This document shows, piece after piece, positions 25,551 to 32,787 of a stretch of DNA of 64,000 nt. The translations under genes and the position numbers were made by a program. Each line of letters begins with the position of its first letter. Position 1 is the first letter of the stretch. Under the pieces are notes generated by a model. The model saw only the letters and a program-made list of their open reading frames with translations. It ran no database searches and had not been told where the DNA came from. The stretch covers positions 1 to 64,000 of the forward strand of contig QBVC01000030.1 in NCBI GenBank assembly GCA_003058495.1. Reading direction: 5' to 3'. The stretch is from a gamma proteobacterium symbiont of Ctena orbiculata. GTDB taxonomy: Bacteria; Pseudomonadota; Gammaproteobacteria; Chromatiales; Chromatiaceae.

Positions 25551-27170
25551 ATGATGATGAAAAAGACGCTGGTCGCTGCCGCAGTAGCTTCCTGCTTTAC
25601 CTCCATGACAGCACAGGCGGTGAACGTATCTCAGGATGCGACTGGTCAGGCCCTGCTGTATCCCTACTACAATGTCAACGAAGGTAACTTGACCTTCGTT
25701 TCTGTAACGAATACCACTACTGTGTCCAAGGCTGTCAAGGTTCGCTTCCGTGAGGGTGTTGGTAGTGAGGACGTCTTTGACTTCACGCTGTACCTGTCAC
25801 CCAGGGACGTCTGGGTTGGCGTTATCAGCCAGGTAGGTGGCGCTGTCAGACTGGCGGTTCCGGAGGATACCTCCTGTACCGTTCCTGTCACCTCTGTCTT
25901 GACTGCAGCCAGCTTCAGCTCCGCTCGTATCGATACCGCATACGATCCTGACAGCAGCGGCACCCAGACTGCCGACGAGGTTCTGGCCCGTCTCTCCGAG
26001 GGTCACATCGAGATCATCGAGATGGCTGAGTTGCCTTACACTGCGGGCGGAACGGATATTGCAACTGCAATTACTCATAACCAGGCAGCTAGCCCTGTAG
26101 CCCCTGTTGATTGTCAAGTTCCGACTACTTTCACTGGTACCACCGGTCTTGGTGCGATCCTCGATGCAGGTATCGTGACGGCTTCTGCCGTGGCTCAGGA
26201 CTTCCAGCCACCTAGCGGCGGTCTCTACGGTTCCGCTGCGATCTTCAACGCAGCCACCGGCATCTACTTCCCCTACAACGCTACCGCTCTCGAGCAGTTT
26301 GCTGCCAACCCGATCTGGTGGCCGCAGAACTCTCAGCCCTTCAGCGCAGTTGAAGGCGCGGCTGCTGGCGTTGACAGCGCAGGTAACGCCATCTCCAACT
26401 ACTACACAGCTGACGATGGCTCCACCGTACCTACAGCTGGCGGTACCCTGAACTTCGATCTGCCCGATCTGAGTACTCCGACCACCGCTGAAGTTACTGC
26501 TAACAGCTCGGCCTATACCGTATACAGCCGCGTTGCCGCTACCTCTGCACCGGCCATCAACGCCGGTTCCTTCGGTGGTTCCGTACCGGCCGCCAATGAG
26601 GACAAGGCATCAGCCGTTACCGCAGCCCTGACCGGCCGTAACATCCAGGGTGACTTCATCACCTCTCTGACCTTCAACACCGACTGGGTCATTACCTTCC
26701 CGACCCGTTACACCAAGGTGCATGATGTTCTCGCCGCCGAGGCTCCTTTCACCATCACTGAGGATCCCGCCTCTGGTCAGGCATGTCACGACGTGACCTT
26801 CGACTACTGGAACCGTGAAGAGCGCAAGAACAGCACCGACGCAGGCGTTGGTGTATCTCCGGGTCTTCCCGCTCCGGCCTTCTCGCTCTGCTACGAGGTC
26901 AACGTGCTGGCTATGAACGGCACAGGTGAGTTCTCCGCAGCCACCTCTTCCAAGGCTGTCAAGGCCGATGCGCCTCTGGAGTTCGAAGACGGTTGGGCAA
27001 GCATGGACCTGAGCGCATACTCCATCACACCGACTGTATTGACTGCAGGTGATCCTTCTGGCGACGTTATCGGTCTGCCAGTGCTCGGTTTCACCGCTGT
27101 GGCCGATACCGTTTCCGGTGTTGAGCGTGGTGGTGTGTTCGGAAGCCGCGTCACGGTTGACGAGCAATAA
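25551..27170 (+). CDS. Secreted protein of unknown function, apparently highly expressed
   Basis: 539 residues. The signal peptide is MMMKKTLVAAAVASCFTSM followed by TAQA, with cleavage after AQA. The mature protein starts VNVSQDATGQALLYPYYNVN and continues with NLTFVSVTNTTTVSKAVKV and DFTLYLSPRDVWVGVIS, a pattern I associate with uncharacterised secreted proteins of marine gammaproteobacteria. It is rich in Ala, Thr, Ser and Val, low in Lys, has four Cys in the mature part and no C-terminal anchor or sorting signal. Codon use is strongly biased (CTG Leu, CGT/CGC Arg, GGT/GGC Gly, ACC Thr) compared with its neighbours. A strong Shine-Dalgarno and a strong terminator frame the gene. This points to an abundant extracellular or surface protein; the role is unknown. 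Confidence 0.75.
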   Translation: MMMKKTLVAAAVASCFTSMTAQAVNVSQDATGQALLYPYYNVNEGNLTFVSVTNTTTVSKAVKVRFREGVGSEDVFDFTLYLSPRDVWVGVISQVGGAVRLAVPEDTSCTVPVTSVLTAASFSSARIDTAYDPDSSGTQTADEVLARLSEGHIEIIEMAELPYTAGGTDIATAITHNQAASPVAPVDCQVPTTFTGTTGLGAILDAGIVTASAVAQDFQPPSGGLYGSAAIFNAATGIYFPYNATALEQFAANPIWWPQNSQPFSAVEGAAAGVDSAGNAISNYYTADDGSTVPTAGGTLNFDLPDLSTPTTAEVTANSSAYTVYSRVAATSAPAINAGSFGGSVPAANEDKASAVTAALTGRNIQGDFITSLTFNTDWVITFPTRYTKVHDVLAAEAPFTITEDPASGQACHDVTFDYWNREERKNSTDAGVGVSPGLPAPAFSLCYEVNVLAMNGTGEFSAATSSKAVKADAPLEFEDGWASMDLSAYSITPTVLTAGDPSGDVIGLPVLGFTAVADTVSGVERGGVFGSRVTVDEQ

Positions 27171-27227
27171 GCCATGTAGCGTTGAATATGCGGCATCAGC
27201 GATGATGCCCGCATAGCCACGACGATT

Positions 27228-27258
27228 AAGAACCCTGCCTCGGCAGGGTTCTTTTTTT
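27228..27258 (+). terminator. Strong intrinsic terminator after the secreted-protein gene
   Basis: AAGAACCCTGCC (27228-27239) and GGCAGGGTTCTT (27242-27253) are perfect reverse complements, followed by further T to 27258. This is the clearest terminator in the window. A smaller hairpin (GCGGCATCA/TGATGCCCGC, about 27190-27212) precedes it. Confidence 0.93.
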
Positions 27259-27314
27259 ATGCTGGAAAAAGGTGTTTAAGTTAAAATAGCGCGATCTGGA
27301 TTGGAACGAAGAGA

Positions 27315-28220
27315 ATGAATGGTATGAAGGCTCTGTTTTTATCTTTATTGTTGTTTTTTCCCGCCCTGGCTAATGCTGAGACTAGCGGTCAAGCGGTCAT
27401 GGTCGAAGGCCTGGGCGCCGCGGTCACGGATCAGGAGCTTGAGAGAGAGATCGCTTATCTGCTCTCCAAGCAGGCATCGTTGGGGATACCCAATTTGAAG
27501 ACCATGGAGCGGATCTCCGGTGAACTGTTGACCAACAAACTGCTGTTAAAAGAGGCTATGGAGTTGGGTCTGGAGAAAGACCCTAAGGTGCAATATGAGA
27601 TTCAGCGTGCCAAACAGCGTGCACTTATCAATGCGAGGTTGGCGCTGCTCAGTGCCGAAGACCTGACCGATTCCCAAAAGAGTATTTTGGCGAAGGAGTA
27701 CTGGCATGCACATCAAGACGAATTCAAAACCAAGAGCAAGAGGGGATTGTCGCATATCCTGATTGGCCTAAGGGGTCGAAGTGAAGAGGAGGCGGCAGCA
27801 GGCGCTGACAAAGTGTATAAGCAGTTGCTGGAGGCGCCTGACAAATTCGAGGCCATGGCGGAGGAACTCTCTGACGATCCCGGAAGCAAGATCCGCAAGG
27901 GTTCACTTGGTTTGGTCGAAAGCGATCGACTTGTCCCTGAATTCTCCAAGGTCGCCTTCGCACTGAAAGCGGTTGGAGACATATCGGAACCGGTCAAGAC
28001 CCGGTTTGGATATCATGTGATCCGTCTCGACGAGATCGTGGATGCGAAGCTCAGCAGCTTTGAAGAGGTGAAGGATTTGGCAATGGAGAAAGCGTTGGAG
28101 GCCTATGTGAAAAACAGGCAGCAGCAGCATCTCAATGCGCTTCAAGCCAGCAGCAATCGAAAGATCCACACGGATGAAATCAGGCGGGTTTGGGAAAAGA
28201 TGTTTAAACCGCCCGAGTAG
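27315..28220 (+). CDS. Parvulin-type peptidyl-prolyl isomerase (EpsD/PrsA-like), exported
   Basis: 301 residues with signal peptide (MKALFLSLLLFFPALANAE). A helical N-terminal SurA-like chaperone region (about 35-135) precedes a single parvulin domain (about 140-245): LSHILIGL, FEAMAEELSDDPGSKIRKG, LGLVESDRLVPEF and RFGYHVIRLDEI. A charged helical C-terminus follows. It likely folds exported or outer-membrane proteins. EpsD-type parvulins often accompany exopolysaccharide loci, and this gene stands 61 bp before the Wzm permease, so it may serve that locus. A GAAGAGA lies before the start. Confidence 0.88.
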   Translation: MNGMKALFLSLLLFFPALANAETSGQAVMVEGLGAAVTDQELEREIAYLLSKQASLGIPNLKTMERISGELLTNKLLLKEAMELGLEKDPKVQYEIQRAKQRALINARLALLSAEDLTDSQKSILAKEYWHAHQDEFKTKSKRGLSHILIGLRGRSEEEAAAGADKVYKQLLEAPDKFEAMAEELSDDPGSKIRKGSLGLVESDRLVPEFSKVAFALKAVGDISEPVKTRFGYHVIRLDEIVDAKLSSFEEVKDLAMEKALEAYVKNRQQQHLNALQASSNRKIHTDEIRRVWEKMFKPPE

Positions 28221-28281
28221 TGTTGAGAGTTGGCGTTTATCTTCATATCAGCTTAATTGGCCAATAACGAATATGTAGTTG

Positions 28282-29097
28282 ATGATCAGAAATATACTCT
28301 CGCTACTGTTGATTGAAGAGTTATTGCGTTTTCGTCACTTGCTGGCGGGTCTCGTCGGGCGGAGCCTGAAAGCGGTCTATACGGGTTCCATGATCGGTGC
28401 GGCCTGGGTCTACTTTAAGCCCCTGATCGTTATTCTGGCCTACTATTTTGTCTTTGACCAGGTATTGAGTATTCGCCTCGATCTTCAGAACAGCGGCACG
28501 GCAAGCTATGCGCTCTATCTTCTGTCCGGCCTGTTGCCCTGGCTGGTTTTCTCCGATGCGGTGATAGAGGGGGCGACCTCTCTTGTACGGGAGGCGGAGC
28601 TGCTGAAGAAGACACGCTTCCCCATCGTTCTCATTCCGGCAAAATCCGTAATCACCGCCGCAGTGAAGATATTTCCCCTGCTGTTGCTGATCTGGCTCGT
28701 CTCCGTGGTGGCCGCGGAAGGCAGGGTGCATGGTGTTGTCCTGCTTGCGCTATGGATCGCAGTGCAAATACAGCTGACTTACTACATAGCAATCATGCTT
28801 GCCATCATGAGTGCGGCGCTGCGGGATGTCGGACTGTTGGTTGAGTCCATTTTTCCGATGCTGCTCTTCTTCTCACCGGTGCTCTATCCGCTGGACAAGG
28901 TGCCAAACGCATTTCAATGGTTGTTGTGGTTGAATCCGTTTACCCCGCTGGCGGAGGGCTATCACGCGATTCTGTTGCGCGGAGAGATTCCGGCACTGTT
29001 CGATCTGGCGGTTGTCGGATCCTGGATTCTGGCAACCTTGCTGATCTGCCACCTGCTTTTACGCCGCTCGCAAGAGTATTTGGTCGATTGGCTATGA
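28282..29097 (+). CDS. wzm: ABC-2 type polysaccharide export permease (Wzm-like)
   Basis: 271 residues from the ATG at 28282. Six helices with the Wzm/TagG/KpsM pattern: a cytosolic amphipathic start (LRFRHLLAGLVGRSLKAVYTG) followed by GAAWVYFKPLIVILAYYFVF, then SGLLPWLVFSDAVIEG and, before the last helices, LFFSPVLYPLDKVPNAFQWL and LNPFTPLAEGYHAIL. With the ATPase it exports undecaprenyl-linked O-polysaccharide or capsule to the periplasm. The stop overlaps the ATPase start as ATGA. Confidence 0.93.
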   Translation: MIRNILSLLLIEELLRFRHLLAGLVGRSLKAVYTGSMIGAAWVYFKPLIVILAYYFVFDQVLSIRLDLQNSGTASYALYLLSGLLPWLVFSDAVIEGATSLVREAELLKKTRFPIVLIPAKSVITAAVKIFPLLLLIWLVSVVAAEGRVHGVVLLALWIAVQIQLTYYIAIMLAIMSAALRDVGLLVESIFPMLLFFSPVLYPLDKVPNAFQWLLWLNPFTPLAEGYHAILLRGEIPALFDLAVVGSWILATLLICHLLLRRSQEYLVDWL

Positions 29098-30287
29098 GTA
29101 AACTCGTACTCCAGGACCTGGGCAAGCTGTACCGGGTCTATCCTTCTCCCCGGCAGCGGTTGTTTGAGCTGCTTACAGGCCGTAAGCGCCACCATGAACA
29201 CTGGGCTTTGAGGGGTGTCGATCTGGAGGTGGCGCAGGGGGAGGCGGTCGGCGTCATCGGCAACAACGGTGCCGGCAAGAGCACCCTTTTGAAGCTGGTC
29301 ACGGGAACCCTCACACCCACCAGCGGAAAGGTGGATTATCAGGGTAGGCTGACCGCGATCCTGGAGCTGGGCACGGGCTTTCATCCGGACTTCACCGGCC
29401 ATGAAAACCTGTTTTACGCAGGTGCCCTGATGGGGGTCCACAAGCATGAGATTGCCGCGCGTTACGATCAGATAGTCGAGTTCTCCGAGTTGGGCGAGGC
29501 GATTTTCCAGCCGCTAAAAACCTATTCCACCGGGATGGTGGTGCGCCTCGCCTTCTCCCTGGTGACCATGGTGGATCCGGAGATCCTGATCATCGACGAG
29601 GCGCTTGCTGTCGGTGACAGGAATTTTCAAAAAAAATGTCTGGCGCGCATGATTGAGATACAGAAATCGGGAACCACGATTCTCTTCTGTTCCCACAGCA
29701 TGCATCATGTGATGCAGTTTTGCGATCGTGCAATCTGGCTGGAGAACGGCAATGTCATGGCCCTCGGTGAAGTCGGCGAGGTCGTAGACCAGTATGTCGC
29801 CAGTTCGCTGGAGGAGAAGAATCTCTATGCCAAACCGAGAAACAAAGAGGGTGACGGACATGCCGACCTGCACTGTCAGGTTACAGAGATGTTGATCGAG
29901 CCGGAAACCCATATCACCCGTGGCGAGCGATTGTTGATAAAACTCAGGTTCCGGGTATTGCGAGAGGACAGTTATGTCCTCGGTATTGCCCTGGATCAGA
30001 AAGAGACGATGACCAGAATGGTTGCGGAGACCTCGCTGGAGAATGGCCTGCCGGCTGTTCGCTTGACGCCGGGTGAGTATAGGGTAAGCATGTCAGTCGA
30101 TACCGGTCTCTTGAGAGAAGGTCAGTATATCGTCTATGCCGGCCTGTTGGATGAGTCGCTGTTGACCATAGAGCACTATCTGGAGCGGGAAATCGATGTC
30201 ATCGATAGCGATGAAATACGCTCTCCCGCCATGGTCCGGCTCGATGTCGAGTGGGACCTTGAAAAGAGTCTGCTGGTGAAGCGGTGA
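29094..30287 (+). CDS. wzt: ABC-type polysaccharide export ATPase (Wzt-like)
   Basis: 397 residues from the ATG overlapping the permease stop. Walker A is GNNGAGKST (56-64), the signature is YSTGMVVRLAFS (144-155), the transporter-typical variant in Wzt/TagH/KpsT, and Walker B is ILIIDEALAVGD (164-175). The extra C-terminal domain (about 260-397) is beta-rich, as in Wzt proteins whose carbohydrate-binding module recognises a modified non-reducing end of the polymer. This suggests that a capped O-antigen-like glycan is exported; a methyl cap made by the methyltransferase at 32788 is a possibility. The stop abuts the convergent acyltransferase stop without a gap. Confidence 0.93.
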   Translation: MSKLVLQDLGKLYRVYPSPRQRLFELLTGRKRHHEHWALRGVDLEVAQGEAVGVIGNNGAGKSTLLKLVTGTLTPTSGKVDYQGRLTAILELGTGFHPDFTGHENLFYAGALMGVHKHEIAARYDQIVEFSELGEAIFQPLKTYSTGMVVRLAFSLVTMVDPEILIIDEALAVGDRNFQKKCLARMIEIQKSGTTILFCSHSMHHVMQFCDRAIWLENGNVMALGEVGEVVDQYVASSLEEKNLYAKPRNKEGDGHADLHCQVTEMLIEPETHITRGERLLIKLRFRVLREDSYVLGIALDQKETMTRMVAETSLENGLPAVRLTPGEYRVSMSVDTGLLREGQYIVYAGLLDESLLTIEHYLEREIDVIDSDEIRSPAMVRLDVEWDLEKSLLVKR

Positions 30288-31592
30288 CTATCGATTGACC
30301 GTTTTTTTCGCCCGGACTCCATGCGTCAGATCGATGAATGGTTTTTCAACAAGGAGATAGATTACCGAGGCTGCCACGATTGTCATGGCAATCGTAAGCA
30401 CACTGCCGAGTATCAACCAGCCGGGATCTCCAATGTTATCGGGCAGAAGATCTCGCAGCTGTCTGAAGACGGCATTGAGCAGCAGTATGTGAAACAGATA
30501 GGCCGAGTAGGAGATCCTGGCGATAAAGCCGAGAATACGGCTGCTCAGGATGCTGTGTAGCGACTTGAAATAGCCTCGTGGGGCGAGGACAAAGAGAAGT
30601 ATCACGGCACTGCATAGTGCATAGAGGTTTCTATGTTGAGCCAAGAGCCAAAAGTTGGCGCCAATCCCTATCCTCTCCAGGTAGTTTTGCGTGGGATCAT
30701 GATAAGGCACCGAGTGTGCAAACAGGGAGATCGCCAGTGCGAGTACGATGGCGGTCTTGGTCGCAGCTGGCTTTTCTGCGATGAACGCCTTCAGCCTGTC
30801 ATCGTAGAAGGTATAGATCACCGCGGCTGCGATGCCGAATGCGATGGGCCCGGCCCTGGTATGTAACTGGATATAGAGTTCCCGCCACCAGGCGCCAAAC
30901 CTCGCCGGGTCGTAGACCTGCTCGTAGAACGGGACGGTTACCAGCTCATAGTTGAGATAGAGGATGGCCTGCCGCGAAGCCAGTGCCGCCAGTACAATCA
31001 AGACAGCGACAGCAAATGGACGGCGACTGTGGATGATCGCGGGCAGTGCTATGATTGGAAACAGCAGATAGAACTGAACCTCGACGGTGATCGACCAGCT
31101 CCACGGCAGATAGATCGAGTCCGCATGGGTCAGGTTGTTGATGAACAACAGATTGGACCAGAGATACTCGTGATTGGGTTCGGCAACCAGCCAGCCGGTG
31201 ATTAAAAGCAGCACATAGGCGGGCAGTATTCGCCCGGCGCGTCGAGTGAAAAAAGCGCTTATGCTTACCCTGCCGCTGTTGAGGTGCTCTCTGAGCAGTA
31301 GCATAGTGATGAGAAAGCCGGATAGCACGAAAAAGAGGTCGACTCCCTTGTCTCCCTGCCAAATCCAGTTAAGCCAGGGCGACATCTGCGCCAGCAGCGC
31401 TTCTCTCTTGGCGGCTGGGATCGTGCTGTAGTTGAGATAGAGGCAGTGAAACAGTACCACCTGGATGATGGCGATGGCGCGCAGGCCGTCGAGTGCCTGG
31501 AATCTGCCCTGCTTCTGTCGGAATAGATCTGCAAGATTGTTGCGGAGCAGGTTTAAACTGGCTTGGTAAATTGTATATCCTCCATTTTCCAT
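30288..31592 (-). CDS. Acyltransferase 3 family membrane protein
   Basis: 434 residues with about ten helices. The family opening FQALDGLRAIAIIQVVLFHC contains the conserved Arg-His pair, followed by GVDLFFVLSGFLITMLLL and FFTRRAGRILPAYVLLL. WSITVEVQFYLLFPI is the third typical block. These integral membrane enzymes O-acetylate or otherwise acylate sugars of O-antigens, capsules and other surface molecules. It is the only minus-strand gene inside the polysaccharide locus, exactly tail to tail with wzt. Confidence 0.9.
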   Translation of the reverse strand: MENGGYTIYQASLNLLRNNLADLFRQKQGRFQALDGLRAIAIIQVVLFHCLYLNYSTIPAAKREALLAQMSPWLNWIWQGDKGVDLFFVLSGFLITMLLLREHLNSGRVSISAFFTRRAGRILPAYVLLLITGWLVAEPNHEYLWSNLLFINNLTHADSIYLPWSWSITVEVQFYLLFPIIALPAIIHSRRPFAVAVLIVLAALASRQAILYLNYELVTVPFYEQVYDPARFGAWWRELYIQLHTRAGPIAFGIAAAVIYTFYDDRLKAFIAEKPAATKTAIVLALAISLFAHSVPYHDPTQNYLERIGIGANFWLLAQHRNLYALCSAVILLFVLAPRGYFKSLHSILSSRILGFIARISYSAYLFHILLLNAVFRQLRDLLPDNIGDPGWLILGSVLTIAMTIVAASVIYLLVEKPFIDLTHGVRAKKTVNR

Positions 31593-31842
31593 TGCATGGG
31601 TCTGTCGCTGATGCCTGTTATCGGATCATTGCTTGTGGAGAATAAAGACCTGTGGCAAAGAGCACATCTGAGGATTCCAGCCTATTCTGCCATAGACGCC
31701 TGGCTCGTGCATAAAACGAAAACCTCAAGGGCCGGGGTTGTTGATATATCAGGCTGTCGGCAGTCCAATATCAGCTATTTTATTTTATACTAATCGATCT
31801 GATTGCAATAAGGCAGGCGCCGGTCCAGGTAACGATCTTTCA

Positions 31843-32634
31843 ATGGCTAGATTCTACGTAGATAGCATGGATATCTGGAAACAGCGTCTTCTCCTGCCGC
31901 TGCTGCCGGGAATCGTCAGCTATCCCTTTGCCCGGAAACTGCTGCTGGCGTTCTCCAGGCCGATCGACCGGAGGGACGCCTATCTTGCCGCAATGCGGCT
32001 GGAGGTGGTCTGGCTTGGCGCCGACTACCTGAAGAAAAACTTCGTTCATTACGGCGCCGAGGAGATAGACCGGAACGAGCCCTATGTCATGACCAGTATC
32101 CATTTCGGACAGTGGGGCATGTATCCCGCATCGCTGTATCAACAGTACGGCATCAGCAGCCAGATGGTGATGACCGGCCGCAATCATCCGCACGGGAGCC
32201 CCATTACCTACTTCTGGGAGAGATTTGGCCACAACAGGCAGCATTTGTCAGGTCATCCCGGCAGGTTGTCAACCGAGAGTTTCTTCTCCCACGTACAGCA
32301 ATTGAGGTCCGGGATAAGCCAGATCGTGATCCTCGACGTACGGGAGCATGGCCTGCCGCAGAAGGAGCTGGGGCTGAGATTCATGGGGGGTGACTACTAT
32401 CTGCCGAAGACCGTTGTGCTCCTGGCGAAGCGGGCCAGGTGCAAGATTCTTCCCTACTTGGGGTACTATGATGTGGAGGAGAAGCGGCACAAGGTCTATT
32501 GGTTCGAGCCTATTGCTCCGGATGGGAGTGATCGGGAGATACTGCAGCTGATCCTCGACCGGTACGAACCCCTCTTTTCGCAGCATCCTGAATTCTACTT
32601 CAATGTCCTGGAGAGCCATCGAAACGCATTCTGA
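31843..32634 (+). CDS. LpxL/HtrB-like lysophospholipid acyltransferase family protein
   Basis: 263 residues from the ATG at 31843, which has AGGTAA upstream; further in-frame codons upstream look non-coding. The protein resembles lipid A secondary acyltransferases: SIHFGQWGMYPASLYQQYG is the equivalent of the HX4(D/E) catalytic block, and LRSGISQIVILDVREHG follows. Here the position of the acidic residue is Gly (HFGQWG), so the canonical dyad looks incomplete. There is no clear membrane anchor; a hydrophobic LLLPLLPGIVSYPFARKLLL is near the start. It may acylate a sugar lipid of this locus or have drifted in activity. Confidence 0.68.
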   Translation: MARFYVDSMDIWKQRLLLPLLPGIVSYPFARKLLLAFSRPIDRRDAYLAAMRLEVVWLGADYLKKNFVHYGAEEIDRNEPYVMTSIHFGQWGMYPASLYQQYGISSQMVMTGRNHPHGSPITYFWERFGHNRQHLSGHPGRLSTESFFSHVQQLRSGISQIVILDVREHGLPQKELGLRFMGGDYYLPKTVVLLAKRARCKILPYLGYYDVEEKRHKVYWFEPIAPDGSDREILQLILDRYEPLFSQHPEFYFNVLESHRNAF

Positions 32635-32787
32635 GGCAACCTCCGTTCAATTGTGCGAAGCTGTTTCCCTATTCAGCTATGGGAGAATTCGATAGAATTC
32701 CGCTGACGAACCTGCCCTGATATATCTTCCAGGCGCTGTTGACACACCTGAGAATGCAACGCTTGCTCACTGAGTGGTTAAGACCCT

